Assembly: GCA_021568835.1 (NCBI GenBank)
Contig: JAKGSH010000010.1
Coordinates: forward strand, 124,001 to 188,000
Source of the DNA: Streptomyces sp. Tue 6430
GTDB lineage: Bacteria; Actinomycetota; Actinomycetes; Streptomycetales; Streptomycetaceae
DNA length: 64,000 nt
Reading direction: 5' to 3'
Shown: piece after piece, positions 44,405 to 53,238 of the stretch
Layout of the letters: the number at the start of each line of letters is the position of its first letter
Position numbering within the stretch: the first letter of the stretch is position 1
Translations under genes and position numbers: made by a program
The notes under the pieces: model-generated
The model's database searches: none
Seen by the model: only the letters and a program-made list of their open reading frames with translations
What the model was told of the DNA's origin: nothing

Positions 44405-45488
44405 CGGCCGCCCTCCCGGACGGGGAGGGCGCCGAGGGGGTCGGCGACCCGGGTGCAGCGGGCCCAGCCGATCGCCTCGGTGGTGTGCGGATGCGGTATT
44501 TCGACGGGCCGGGTGGCGGCGGTGGCGGGGTCAAGGCCGTGCGCGGCGGTGAAGTCGTCGTCGTAGACGGTGCCGAGGTAGCGGTGCGGTCCGTCGGGGA
44601 AGACGGTCGCGACGACCGCGCCGGGGTGCACGCGGGCCGCCCAGGCGGCGACGCGGGCGACCGCGCCGGTGCTCCAGCCGCCGGTGACGAAGCTGCCGCG
44701 GGCGAGTCTGCGGCAGCTGTCGACGGCCTCGGCGGGACCGATCCAGTGGACCTCGTCGAAGGCGTCGTAGGCGACGTTGCGCGGGTGGATGCTGCTGCCG
44801 AGGCCGCGCATCAGGCGGGGGCGGGCGGGCTGGCCGAAGATGGTGGAGCCGGTGGCGTCGACGCCGATCAGCCGCAGCGCGGGCCAGTGGCGGCGCAGCG
44901 GTGCGACGACGCCCGCACTGTGGCCGCCGGTGCCGACGCTGCACACCAGGATGTCCAGGTGGTCGAGCTGGGTGGCGAGTTCGGCGGCGAGGGAGGCGTA
45001 ACCGGCGGTGTTGTCGGGGTTGTTGTACTGGTCGGGCCAGTAGGCGCCGGGCAGTTCGGCGAGGAGTTCGCGCAGCCGGGCCAGGCGGGCCGCCTGCCAG
45101 CCGCCCTGGGGTGCGGGCCGGTCGGCGATCTCCAGGCGGACGCCGTGGGCGCGCAGCAACTGCCGCATGGACGGTTCGAGTTCGCGGTCGCCGACCAGGA
45201 CGACGGGATGCCGAGGGCCTGTCCGGCGAAGGCGAGGCCGATGCCGAGCGTGCCGGAGGTGGACTCCACCACCGGTGCTCCGGGGCGCAGTTCGCCGCGT
45301 TCGCGGGCGCCGAGGAGCATGGACACCGCGGCCCGCGCCTTCATCCCGCCGGCCGAGAGCGCCTCCAGTTTGGCCCAGAAGCCGGGATGGGCGCCGGGCA
45401 GGTCGGCGGTGACGCGCACCACGGGCGTACGGCCGAGCAGTGCCAGGAGCTCCCGGCGCGCGTCGGGCAGGACGGCGGTCGTCGTCAT
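44401..45488 (-). CDS. Cysteine-synthase-like PLP enzyme, frameshifted here
   Basis: 362 residues when repaired. A fold-type II PLP enzyme: the PLP lysine is Lys50 in LSAGGMKARAA, the substrate loop is ESTSGTLGIGLA, and the phosphate-binding loop is SVGTGGHSAG. The break at about 45204-45212 separates GQALGIP from VVLVGDRELEPSMRQLLRAH. Relatives make cysteine or, like SbnA of staphyloferrin B biosynthesis, join amino acids through a beta-replacement at serine derivatives. In an operon with ATP-grasp and epimerase genes, a role in making an unusual amino acid is likely (inference). GGGAG precedes ATG 45488. Confidence 0.87.
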
Positions 45489-45580
45489 CGCGCGTCTCCC
45501 GGACAGCCGTAGCGGTGGAGGGTGCCGGGCCCGCCGTCGAGCCAGAAGAAGGGGTAGGGCTCGGCGCACACCGCGCTCAC
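45485..45580 (-). CDS. 31-residue peptide encoded inside the Zur-type operon
   Basis: GTG 45580 overlaps the previous gene's TGA (GTGA) and the peptide's TGA overlaps the PLP-enzyme ATG (ATGA), so a 31-codon frame fits exactly between two genes. The peptide begins MSAVCAEPYPFFWLDGG and ends YGCPGDAR; it has two Cys (5 and 26), an FFW patch and several Gly/Pro. There is no signal peptide. It could be a structural or precursor peptide for the operon, or a coupling leader. The exact double overlap argues for translation, but no homologue is known to me. Confidence 0.55.
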   Translation of the reverse strand: MSAVCAEPYPFFWLDGGPGTLHRYGCPGDAR

Positions 45581-46329
45581 CCGTGGCCGAGGAAGCGGGG
45601 CAGGACGGCGCTGCCGGTCTGGGCGAACGCCACCAGCTGCTTGCCGTGGGTCAGCGCGTGCCGGCGCAGGGGGTCGAAGGTGCCGTTGCCGAGGGTCATG
45701 CCGGAGACGAGCAGGGCGTCGCAGTGGCCGGCCGCGGCGAGCGCGTCGGTGCGGACCGGTTCGCCCCACTCGGTGGTGCCGCCCTTGAGATCGCTCGGGA
45801 GGTACCGCAGGCCGCAGGAACGGAGCGCTTCGAGAAGGGAGTTGACGACGCCGACGACGAGGACCGTCGCCCCGCCGGGCAGGTCGAGCAGTTCGACGAC
45901 GGCGCGGGCCCGGGCGCGGGACTTCTCCAGGGAGGATCCGGCGGGCAGCGGGAGGGGCCGGGCGCCGTGCTCGGGGGTGTGCGGGGCGACCCGCATGAGG
46001 TAGGCGTCGAGGGCGGCGACCCGCACCGGCGGCAGGGGGTGCAGCAGGAGCCGGGCCACGTCGGCGCCGACGCAGTCGTCGAGGACGCTGTCGGGCAGTT
46101 CTCCCGGCTCGACGGCGCAGGAGCCGACGGCTTCGTCGAGGCGGAGGCTGAGCACCTCGTTGCGGTAGCCGGTGCCGCGCCCGTCGTGGCGTACGGCCTG
46201 CCGGGTGGTGAAGGCGACGGCGATCCGCAGCGTGGCCGGGTCGGGTCCGAGGGCGCCGTCGCGGACGCGGTCGACGAGGTCGGCGAGGTCGGCGTAGGTG
46301 TGGTGGGCGGGGAAGGCCGCGGCGGTCAT
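45577..46329 (-). CDS. DUF364-like (putative heavy-metal chelation) protein
   Basis: A 250-residue protein. An N-terminal part (about 1-90) with RIAVAFTTRQAVRHDGRGTG, YRNEVLSLRL is followed by a Rossmann-like half (ATVLVVGVVNSLLEALRSCG; CDALLVSGMTLGNGTFDPLR). The layout fits the DUF4213/DUF364 group, listed as putative heavy-metal chelation proteins; this assignment is from memory and moderate. It overlaps the ATP-grasp gene upstream (ATGA) and the 31-residue peptide gene downstream (GTGA). No catalytic residues can be assigned. Confidence 0.7.
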   Translation of the reverse strand: MTAAAFPAHHTYADLADLVDRVRDGALGPDPATLRIAVAFTTRQAVRHDGRGTGYRNEVLSLRLDEAVGSCAVEPGELPDSVLDDCVGADVARLLLHPLPPVRVAALDAYLMRVAPHTPEHGARPLPLPAGSSLEKSRARARAVVELLDLPGGATVLVVGVVNSLLEALRSCGLRYLPSDLKGGTTEWGEPVRTDALAAAGHCDALLVSGMTLGNGTFDPLRRHALTHGKQLVAFAQTGSAVLPRFLGHG

Positions 46330-47582
46330 CGGATCACCAGTCCCGCGCGCAGCCCGGTCAGCAGGTCCTCGACGCGGGCGCGGGCGCCGGGGCCGCGGGT
46401 GTCGGCGGCCATGACGTGTCCCAGGTACTCGTTGTTGCTGCCCGCCGCCCGCACCGCCCTGCCGGGTGCGGCGAGTTCCACCTCGAGGACGCCGTCCGCG
46501 TCCCGTACGCCGGTCCCGTCGAGCGCCTCGAGGGTGCCGGCGCGGTCCGGCACCAGGAAGCCGACGGCGGCGCTGCGCACTCCGGTGTCGGTCGGCCGCA
46601 GGTCGGGGGCGCGGCCGAGGGTGACGTCCACGAACGCGGCGGCGAGGTCGACGCCGGTGACGTGGCGGACGAGTTCGGTGATGCGGTTGCCGGCCGGCCG
46701 GGGGTTGACCTCGACGACGCGGGGTCCGTCGAAGGTCAGCTTGATCTCGGTGTGCGCCACGACCCCGTCGGTCAGGCCGAGGGCCTCGATCGCGGCCAGG
46801 GCGGTCCGTTCGGCGGCCTCGGTGTCGGCGGGCGGCAGGTCGGCGGGGAACATGTGGCCGGTCTCGATGAAGGCGGGGGCCCCGCCGACGCTCTTGTCGG
46901 TGACGCCGACCACCTGGACCGCGCCCGCGTGCGACACCGTCTCGACGCTGACCTCGGGTCCGTCCAGCAGTTCCTCCAGCAGGACGGCGGGCGACCGCCG
47001 CTGCCCGCGGGCGTTCACCGGGAATCCGGCGAGGGCCCTGACGGCGTCGGCGAGTTCGCGTTCGTCGTCCACGCGGCGCACGTACATGCCGGCGCACAGG
47101 TCGACCGGCTTGACGACCAGCGGGTAGCCGATCTCCCGCGCCGACCGGGCGAGGTCGGCCCACTCCTCGTGCAGGGCGAAGCGCGGGCCGGGCACCGCGG
47201 CCTCGGCGAGGACGCGACGGGTGGCGTCCTTGCGGCAGGCGTCGCCGACCGCCTCGGGGCCGGGGCCGGGCAGGCCGAGGCGGTCGGCGATGCGGGCCAC
47301 GGCCGGCAGGTAGTAGTCGCAGGAGGTGAGGACGCCGTCGAAGCGCAGGGCCGCGTGGAGCCGTTCGGCCTCGGGGAGCAGGGCCTCGACGTCGTTGGTG
47401 TCCGCCGTGACGACGTCGCGGGCGCCGAGCAGCGGGTGCGCCGTGCCCTCGGGGGCGGAGCGCAGGTAGTGGTGCAGATCGCGGGTGAGGAAGGTGAAGG
47501 TGTGCCCGCCCTCCCCGATCGCCCGGGGCAACAGCCTGCTCATCGATCCGACCCAGCTCTCGACCATCAGCAGATGAGCCAC
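46326..47582 (-). CDS. ATP-grasp ligase, first gene of the Zur-type operon
   Basis: A 418-residue ATP-grasp enzyme. The pre-grasp domain (1-100) is followed by the ATP-binding region YPLVVKPVDLCAGMYVRRVD and LLEELLDGPEVSVETVSHAG, and the metal-binding end HTEIKLTFDGPRVVEVNPRPAGN. It would couple ATP hydrolysis to amide-bond formation between a carboxylate and an amine, as in amino-acid and dipeptide ligases. GTG 47582 follows AAGGGGA. A Zur-box-like 15-mer lies about 100 bp upstream. Its TGA overlaps the next ATG. Confidence 0.88.
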   Translation of the reverse strand: MAHLLMVESWVGSMSRLLPRAIGEGGHTFTFLTRDLHHYLRSAPEGTAHPLLGARDVVTADTNDVEALLPEAERLHAALRFDGVLTSCDYYLPAVARIADRLGLPGPGPEAVGDACRKDATRRVLAEAAVPGPRFALHEEWADLARSAREIGYPLVVKPVDLCAGMYVRRVDDERELADAVRALAGFPVNARGQRRSPAVLLEELLDGPEVSVETVSHAGAVQVVGVTDKSVGGAPAFIETGHMFPADLPPADTEAAERTALAAIEALGLTDGVVAHTEIKLTFDGPRVVEVNPRPAGNRITELVRHVTGVDLAAAFVDVTLGRAPDLRPTDTGVRSAAVGFLVPDRAGTLEALDGTGVRDADGVLEVELAAPGRAVRAAGSNNEYLGHVMAADTRGPGARARVEDLLTGLRAGLVIR

Positions 47583-47678
47583 AATTCCCCTTTTCCAGCG
47601 ACGGGTTCGGACGTCAGGGCAGCCCGGCGGACCCTCACCGGAGGGGAGGACGCCGAGCCGCGCACCCCCACACGCTAT

Positions 47679-47693
47679 CGATAATCATTTTCA
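47679..47693 (-). promoter_or_regulatory. Zur-box-like site upstream of the ATP-grasp operon
   Basis: On the minus strand TGAAAATGATTATCG matches the Streptomyces Zur consensus TGAAAATGATTTTCA at 13 of 15 positions, in the only AT-rich stretch of the gap. Zinc-loaded Zur would repress the operon. An iron box (TTAGGTTAGGCTAACCTAA) does not fit. Confidence 0.7.
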
Positions 47694-47844
47694 TTTGCCA
47701 GTCCCCCCGGCCGGTCCCCCCGGCCGGTCCCCCGGGCGGCCCCTCCGGACGGACAGGGCACCCGTCGCCCCTGTCAGCGGTGCACCGGCACCCGTAGACT
47801 GACAAGTCACCGAAGTTCGGGCGCTGTTGATGGGGAGGACAGCC

Positions 47845-49427
47845 ATGTCCGGGGATCAGTACGGCATGTACGACCGCGGTTTCCACGTACCACCCATGCC
47901 GCCGGGGCCACCGCCGGCGCCGCCCGCCCCGCCGGACGGCGCGCGGGCCGTCGCGGTCGCGGTGCTCAACCTCAGCGGCCTGGGGCTCGGCTACGCGCTG
48001 CTGCGCCGCTGGGTGCTCATGCTCCTGTGCTGGGCCGCCACCGCCGTGCTGCTGCTCGTGGCCCTCCCGGCCGACCCGGACGGCGTCCCGGTGGCGGCCC
48101 TCGTCCTGTACGCCGTGTTCCTCGCCGGGGCCGCGGCGCACGGCGCGCTCGTCGGCCTGCGCTCCCGCACGGCGATCGTGCGACGGGCACCTCTCGCCCT
48201 GCTGCTGGGCCTGGTCCTGCTCGCCGTACCGGCCGGTGGCGTCGTGCTGTACGACGACGCGCGGGAGGAGGCGACGGAGCAGATGCTCCTCGACCGCCTC
48301 GACGAGGCCGACAGGCTGGTCACGGCGTCCGGCAAGAAGGACTTCGGCAGCGGCCGGGCCGGCTACCGCAAGGCGCTGAAGGCCTACGAGGACCTCAGGT
48401 CCGACCACCCCGACTCGCGCGCCGCCCAGCGGGTGCCCACCCGGATGAAGACCTTCTACACCACGGTCGCCGCCCCGTACGAGGACGCCGACTACTGCAC
48501 CGCGGTAGCGCCCCTGACCTACCTGCGCACGGTCCCCGAGGACATGCCCTCCACCGACCTCGGCAGCCTGGAGAAGTGGCCCGACGACCGGCTGGCCACC
48601 TCCCTGTACGAATGCGCCTCGCAGGGCCTGGCCTCCGACCGGTCCACCTGGGCGTCCCAGTTCGGCGAACTGCTGACCACCTTCCCCGACTCCGACCAGG
48701 CCGCCAAGGTCCAGCCGGCCGTGGCCGCCGCCGTCACCCGCGAGGTCAAGGGCCTCTCCGGCGCCGAACCCTGCACGGCGGTCGAGCGGCTGCGCGACCT
48801 CGGCGCCGACATCGCGGACCTGCCGGGCGACGAGGCGGGCATCGAGGCCGCCCTCACCAAGGACGCCGGACGCGCCACGAGCAGCGCCGACTCGGGCACC
48901 TACACCTGCGGTGTGGACCAGTACCGCGACGGTGACTTCGAAGCCGCGCAGACGACGATGAACGAGTACGCCTCGGCTCACCGGACCGCCAAGAACGCGG
49001 CCCGGGCGAAGAAGATAGCGATCGCCGCGGAGATCGCCCAGACCCTGCCGGCCGCGGGCAAGACCCTGCCCACGACACGGTCGGGCGGCAGCATCTCGGT
49101 CACGGTGAAGAACGACAGCCCCGACGAGGTCACCGTCCTCTACACCGGTCCGGTGACGGGCAGCCTCACCCTCAAGGCCTGCGGCAGTTGCAAGGCGTAC
49201 TCCCTGGGCAGCACCCTCACCCCCGGCTTCGAGCCGTGCAGCGGCGGCAAGAACTACCCGCAGCGCACGATCAGCCTGCCCCCGGCACCACCTACTTCGT
49301 GCACAAGTCGACGTCGAGCACCTCCTCCACCTCCTCCACGCCCGCCACGGACACCGCGAAGCTGGAGTCCGGCTACATCTACACGGAGTGCGCCTACACG
49401 ACGAACTCCCTCGGATCGGGCATCTGA
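47845..49427 (+). CDS. Membrane protein of unknown function, frameshifted near its end
   Basis: 527 residues when repaired. After a Pro-rich cytosolic start (PPMPPGPPPAPPAPPDGARA) come about four membrane helices (30-125), then a large extracytoplasmic part with helical-repeat-like segments (GYRKALKAYEDLRSDHPDSR; DGDFEAAQTTMNEYASAHRT). It carries a few Cys pairs (DYCTAVAP; YTCGVDQY; ACGSCKAY) and ends in a beta-rich domain. Adding one C to the CCCCC at 49279-49283 links NYPQRTISLPP to GTTYFVHKSTSS. I do not recognise a function. ATG 47845 has GGAGG at seven bases. Confidence 0.75.
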
Positions 49428-49694
49428 GCGACCCGGACCGGTCCGCGCGGGGCCGTCGTGAACGGCCCGAACGGGCTCCGCGAGGGCGACGGCACCGGGG
49501 CCGTCGCCCTCGCCGGCCCGGTCTCCCCGGCGCGCGGCGGCCCTCGCGCCGGCCGGCGCTCCGGCCGGCGTGCTCACGCACCGTCAGGCGGGTGAAGCCT
49601 GGGCCGCCGTTCGCCGGGCGGGGCATGCATGTCAGTCCCGGCCGTCCGGCCGCAAACGGCCGTGTCGGCGGACACGACGTGCTGGAGACACATC
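49428..49694. other. Intergenic region before the pigment hydroxylase gene
   Basis: GC-rich gap of 267 bases with short inverted repeats (ggccggcgct/ccggccgg near 49550) but no gene. The promoter of the hydroxylase should be here. Confidence 0.5.
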
Positions 49695-51371
49695 ATGAAC
49701 CACAGAACCGACCAATCGGGCGGCCCGGTCCACCGGGTCCCCGTCCTGATCGTCGGCGGCTCCCTCGTGGGCCTGTCGACCTCGCTGTTCCTGGGCCGGC
49801 TGGGGGTGCGCCACACCCTGGTGGAGCGCCACTCCGGCACCTCCCACCACCCCCGCGGACGCGGCAACAACGTCCGCACGATGGAGCTGTTCCGGGTGGC
49901 CGGCGTCGAGCCGGCGATCCACCGGGCCGCGGCCACCCTGGCCGACAACCACGGCATCCTCCAGGCGCGCGACCTGGTCGACGACGCGGGCGAGTGGCTG
50001 GTCAAGGACATCGACCCGGGCGGCGGCCTGGCCCGCTTCAGCCCGAGTTCCTGGTGCCTGTGCAGCCAGAACGACCTGGAGCCGGTCCTGCTCGACCACG
50101 CCACGACGCTCGGCGGCGACCTGCGGTACTCCACCGAACTGCTGTCGTTCGACGCCGACTCCGACGGTGTCACCGCGCTGGTCAAGGACCGGAAGACCGG
50201 CGAGCACACCAGGATCCGCGCCGACTACCTGGTCGCCGCCGACGGCCCCCGCAGCCCCGTCCGCGAGCAGCTCGGCATCGGCCAGAGCGGCCCCGGCGAG
50301 CTGTTCAGCAACGTCAGCATCACCTTCCGGTCCCGCCTCCTCGCCGACGTGGTGGGCGAGCGCCGGTTCATCGTCTGCTACCTCACCGGCCCGGACGGCG
50401 ACGGCGCGCTGCTGCCGGTGGACAACCGGGAGAACTGGGTCTTCCACGCCCCCTGGCACCCCGAACGCGGCGAGACGCTGGAGGACTTCACCGACGAGCG
50501 CTGCGCCGAGCACATCCGGCGCGCGGTCGGCCGGACGGACCTCGACGTCGAGGTCACCGGGCGGGCGCCCTGGCACGCCGCCCAGCGCGTGGCCCGCGGC
50601 TACCGCTCGGGCCGCGTCCTGCTGGCGGGCGACTCCGCCCACGAGATGTCCCCCACCGGGGCCTTCGGCTCCAACACCGGCATCCAGGACGCGCACAACC
50701 TGGCCTGGAAGCTGGCGGCGGTGCTCGGCGACTGGGCGGGCCCCCGCCTGCTGGACTCCTACGACCTCGAGCGCCGCCCCGTGGCGGAGGCGACCAGTGC
50801 CCGCGCCGCGGTCCGGTCGGCGGAGCACAGCCACCCCGGTTTCGCCCCGCCGGCCGGCGCGGGCGGGGGCGGCCCGCAGCGCGGCATCCTCAACGTGGCC
50901 CTCGGCTACCGCTACCCGCAGGGCGCCGTCGTCGGCACCGACCCCACCTCACCGGTGGTCCCGGAGAAGCTCGCCCTCGACGGCTCCCCCGGCACCCGGG
51001 CGCCCCACCTGTGGGTCCGGCACGAGGGCAGGCGGCTGTCCACGCTCGACCTGTACGAGCGGTCCCTGGTCCTGCTGAGCGACGCCGACGGCGACGCCGG
51101 AGCCGACGGGCCGGACGGCTGGCACGAGGCCGCCGTCCGGCTGGCCGGTGAACTCTCCGTACCCCTCGTGTCGTACCGCGTGGGAGCGGGACCCGACGCC
51201 GCGCTGGTGCCCGAGGACGGCGCGGACTGGCGGGAGCGCCACGGCACGGCGGCCGGAGGTGCCGTCCTGGTGCGGCCGGACGGGTTCGTCGCCTGGCGCT
51301 CGCCCGGTCCGGTCCCGGAGCCCGAACCGGTGCTGCGGCGCGTCCTGACCACGGTGCTGGCCCTCTCCTGA
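49695..51371 (+). CDS. FAD-dependent aromatic polyketide hydroxylase (WhiE ORFVIII-like)
   Basis: A 558-residue class A flavoprotein monooxygenase. FAD motifs are VLIVGGSLVGLSTSLFLGRL (GxGxxG-like), the DG motif in YLVAADGPRSPVREQLG, and GRVLLAGDSAHEMSPTGAFG (GD motif). A C-terminal thioredoxin-like domain is present. The group hydroxylates polycyclic aromatic polyketides. In S. coelicolor a similar gene (whiE ORFVIII) lies next to the spore-pigment genes; here two wall-protein genes stand between. ATG 49695 has TGGAGA at seven bases. Confidence 0.88.
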   Translation: MNHRTDQSGGPVHRVPVLIVGGSLVGLSTSLFLGRLGVRHTLVERHSGTSHHPRGRGNNVRTMELFRVAGVEPAIHRAAATLADNHGILQARDLVDDAGEWLVKDIDPGGGLARFSPSSWCLCSQNDLEPVLLDHATTLGGDLRYSTELLSFDADSDGVTALVKDRKTGEHTRIRADYLVAADGPRSPVREQLGIGQSGPGELFSNVSITFRSRLLADVVGERRFIVCYLTGPDGDGALLPVDNRENWVFHAPWHPERGETLEDFTDERCAEHIRRAVGRTDLDVEVTGRAPWHAAQRVARGYRSGRVLLAGDSAHEMSPTGAFGSNTGIQDAHNLAWKLAAVLGDWAGPRLLDSYDLERRPVAEATSARAAVRSAEHSHPGFAPPAGAGGGGPQRGILNVALGYRYPQGAVVGTDPTSPVVPEKLALDGSPGTRAPHLWVRHEGRRLSTLDLYERSLVLLSDADGDAGADGPDGWHEAAVRLAGELSVPLVSYRVGAGPDAALVPEDGADWRERHGTAAGGAVLVRPDGFVAWRSPGPVPEPEPVLRRVLTTVLALS

Positions 51372-51402
51372 CCGGCCGTCGGATGCCGTGAGGGCGCCCG
51401 CG

Positions 51403-51443
51403 GGGCCTGTGCCGGCCCTCCCCCGGGAGGCCGGCACAGGCCC
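51403..51443 (+). terminator. Hairpin after the hydroxylase gene
   Basis: GGGCCTGTGCCGGCC (51403-51417) pairs perfectly with GGCCGGCACAGGCCC (51429-51443). The 11-base loop also folds (tccc/ggga). Confidence 0.8.
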
Positions 51444-51593
51444 TTCGCCGTTCCCCCGGGTGCCACCCGCGCTCACCCGGCTGAGCGTCCTGAGTGGTGG
51501 AACGCCTCGGGGTGACTGACGGTGGATCACGTCGGGGCCGGGTTCTCTCAGCTGACGAACCGCCAGCTGCCCGGCCGACGGAAGGACCCTCAT

Positions 51594-52286
51594 ATGCGCT
51601 CAGCACGCATGATCCTGGCCACCGCGACGGCCTCGGCCGCCCTCGCCCTCGCCGCGCCCGGCGCGTACGCGGCGGGCGGTGACTGGGAGCACGACGACTC
51701 CTCCTACAGCAAGGAGCAGGACCAGGGAAGCAAGCACGACGACTCCTCCTACGGCAAGGAGAAGGACCACGGGAGCAAGCACGACGAGCCGCGCGGCGGC
51801 ATGCACACCGGCGGCGGCGCGCTGACCGCGCTCACGGCGGACGACTGGGGCACCGCGCGCGACCCCAAGCAGGACCCGGAGACCTACAAGAAGGACAGTG
51901 AGCACGGCAAGGACTCCTCCTGGACCAAGGACGACGAGGAGAAGAAGTCCTGGAACGGCGAGGAGAAGCCGCGCGGCGGCATGCACACCGGCGGCGGCGC
52001 GCTGACCGCGCTCACGGCGGACGACTGGGGCACCGCGCGCGACCCCAAGCAGGACCCGGAGACCTACAAGAAGGACAGTGAGCACGGCAAGGACTCCTCC
52101 TGGACCAAGGGCGGCGAGGAGAAGGGGTCCTGGAACGGCGAGGAGAAGCCGCGCGGCGGCATGCACACCGGTGGCGGCGCGCTCGACGCGCCCGGCGCGA
52201 CCGCGGGCGGCCTGGCCGTCCTGGCCGTCGCCGCGACCGGGCTGTACGCCGCGCGCCGCAAGAAGTCGGCCGCCGGCCTGGCCTGA
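51594..52286 (+). CDS. Secreted repeat protein with C-terminal sorting-like tail
   Basis: A 230-residue secreted protein. Signal peptide (1-27, ending GAYA|A), charged Ser/Asp/Lys/His region, then two 60-residue tandem units (66-125 and 126-185) each starting PRGGMHTGGGALTALTADDW, and a third start PRGGMHTGGGALDAPG. A hydrophobic helix and a basic tail (AARRKKSAAGLA) end the protein, as in sortase substrates. No LPxTG is present; HTG inside MHTGGG occupies the equivalent place. It is next to a class F sortase gene, so anchoring by that enzyme is the obvious hypothesis. ATG 51594 has GAAGGA at seven bases. Confidence 0.85.
   Translation: MRSARMILATATASAALALAAPGAYAAGGDWEHDDSSYSKEQDQGSKHDDSSYGKEKDHGSKHDEPRGGMHTGGGALTALTADDWGTARDPKQDPETYKKDSEHGKDSSWTKDDEEKKSWNGEEKPRGGMHTGGGALTALTADDWGTARDPKQDPETYKKDSEHGKDSSWTKGGEEKGSWNGEEKPRGGMHTGGGALDAPGATAGGLAVLAVAATGLYAARRKKSAAGLA
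51789..52148 (+). repeat. 180-bp tandem duplication inside the surface-protein gene
   Basis: Bases 51789-51968 and 51969-52148 are two nearly identical 180-bp units, and a third partial copy begins at 52149. The period is a multiple of three, so the frame is preserved and copy number may vary. Confidence 0.95.
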
Positions 52287-52413
52287 CCCGTGCCGGGCGA
52301 CATAGCAGCCGTGGCCGCCACCTGAGCTGGACGTGGCGGCCCGGCTCGCTTTCCGCCCCCGCCCCGCCCCCGCCCGTCCCGCTGCCGTGAACCAGCTAGT
52401 GAGGTCACCTCAG

Positions 52414-53091
52414 ATGGCCGTCCACTCCTCCGCCTCCTCCTCCGACGGGTCGGCCCCGGCCCGGCGGCCCCGCCGGGGCCTGACCCTGCTGTGCGCCGGT
52501 GGCCTGCTGCTGCTGGCGGTGCGCCTGCTCGGCGACGACACCCCGCAGGCGGGCGCGCCCAGTCCGCCGTCCGACCCGCGGTCCGCCCCGCAGGCCGCCG
52601 CACCGGCCTCGCCCGGCACCGGACCGGCGGGAAAGCACCTGCCGCGGTCCAGTCCGGTGCGGCTGCTCATCCCGAAGATCTCCGTCGACGCCCCCTTCAC
52701 CGATCTCGCCATCGGCGCGAACGGGCAGCTCCAGGCCCCGCCGCCGCACGACACCAATCTGGTCGGGTGGTACGCCAAGGGCGCCTCGCCCGGTGAGACG
52801 GGCACCTCGGTCATCGCCGGGCACGTCGACACCGCCACCTCCGCCGCCGTCTTCGCCGAACTGGACGAACTCCGCAAGGGTGACGTCTTCCGGGTGCGGC
52901 GGGCCGACGGGCGCACGCCCGTCTTCGTGGTCGACAGCGTCGAGAAGTTCGACAAGGACCGCTTCCCCAGCCGGCGGGTCTACGGGGACACCGCCGACGC
53001 CCAGGTGCGGCTCATCACCTGCGCGGGCGACTACGACCGCACGGTCAAGGACTACACGGAGAACCTCGTCGTCTTCGCGCACCTCAGGTGA
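52414..53091 (+). CDS. Class F sortase
   Basis: A 225-residue membrane-anchored sortase. One N-terminal helix (22-39) and a Pro/Ala-rich linker precede the sortase domain (80-225). Catalytic residues are His137 in IAGHVDTATS, Cys203 in LITCAGDYD and probably Arg209. The ITC motif and compact length fit class F of actinobacteria. It would transfer a surface protein to peptidoglycan or another nucleophile; the neighbouring repeat protein is the likely substrate. ATG 52414 has GAGG at nine bases. Confidence 0.88.
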   Translation: MAVHSSASSSDGSAPARRPRRGLTLLCAGGLLLLAVRLLGDDTPQAGAPSPPSDPRSAPQAAAPASPGTGPAGKHLPRSSPVRLLIPKISVDAPFTDLAIGANGQLQAPPPHDTNLVGWYAKGASPGETGTSVIAGHVDTATSAAVFAELDELRKGDVFRVRRADGRTPVFVVDSVEKFDKDRFPSRRVYGDTADAQVRLITCAGDYDRTVKDYTENLVVFAHLR

Positions 53092-53238
53092 CGGAACCTC
53101 ACACGGACGAGGGGCGCCGGTCACCCGCCCAGTCCCTCCCGGTCGCGCGCCCGTCCGAGCCGCCACAGGATCGAGACACGCTCACGTCGCCCGACCGCAG
53201 CCGAGGTTCCGCCTCGCTCCCCGAAGGAGATCCCCACG

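Noticed and set aside
45485..45769. A 94-codon version of the 31-residue peptide gene
   Set aside because: The upstream part lies antisense-frame within the DUF364-like gene and is Arg/Pro-rich; the 31-codon start is fixed by the GTGA overlap.
47679..47693. IdeR/DmdR iron box at the ATP-grasp promoter
   Set aside because: The sequence does not resemble the TTAGGTTAGGCTAACCTAA consensus, while the Zur consensus fits at 13 of 15 bases.
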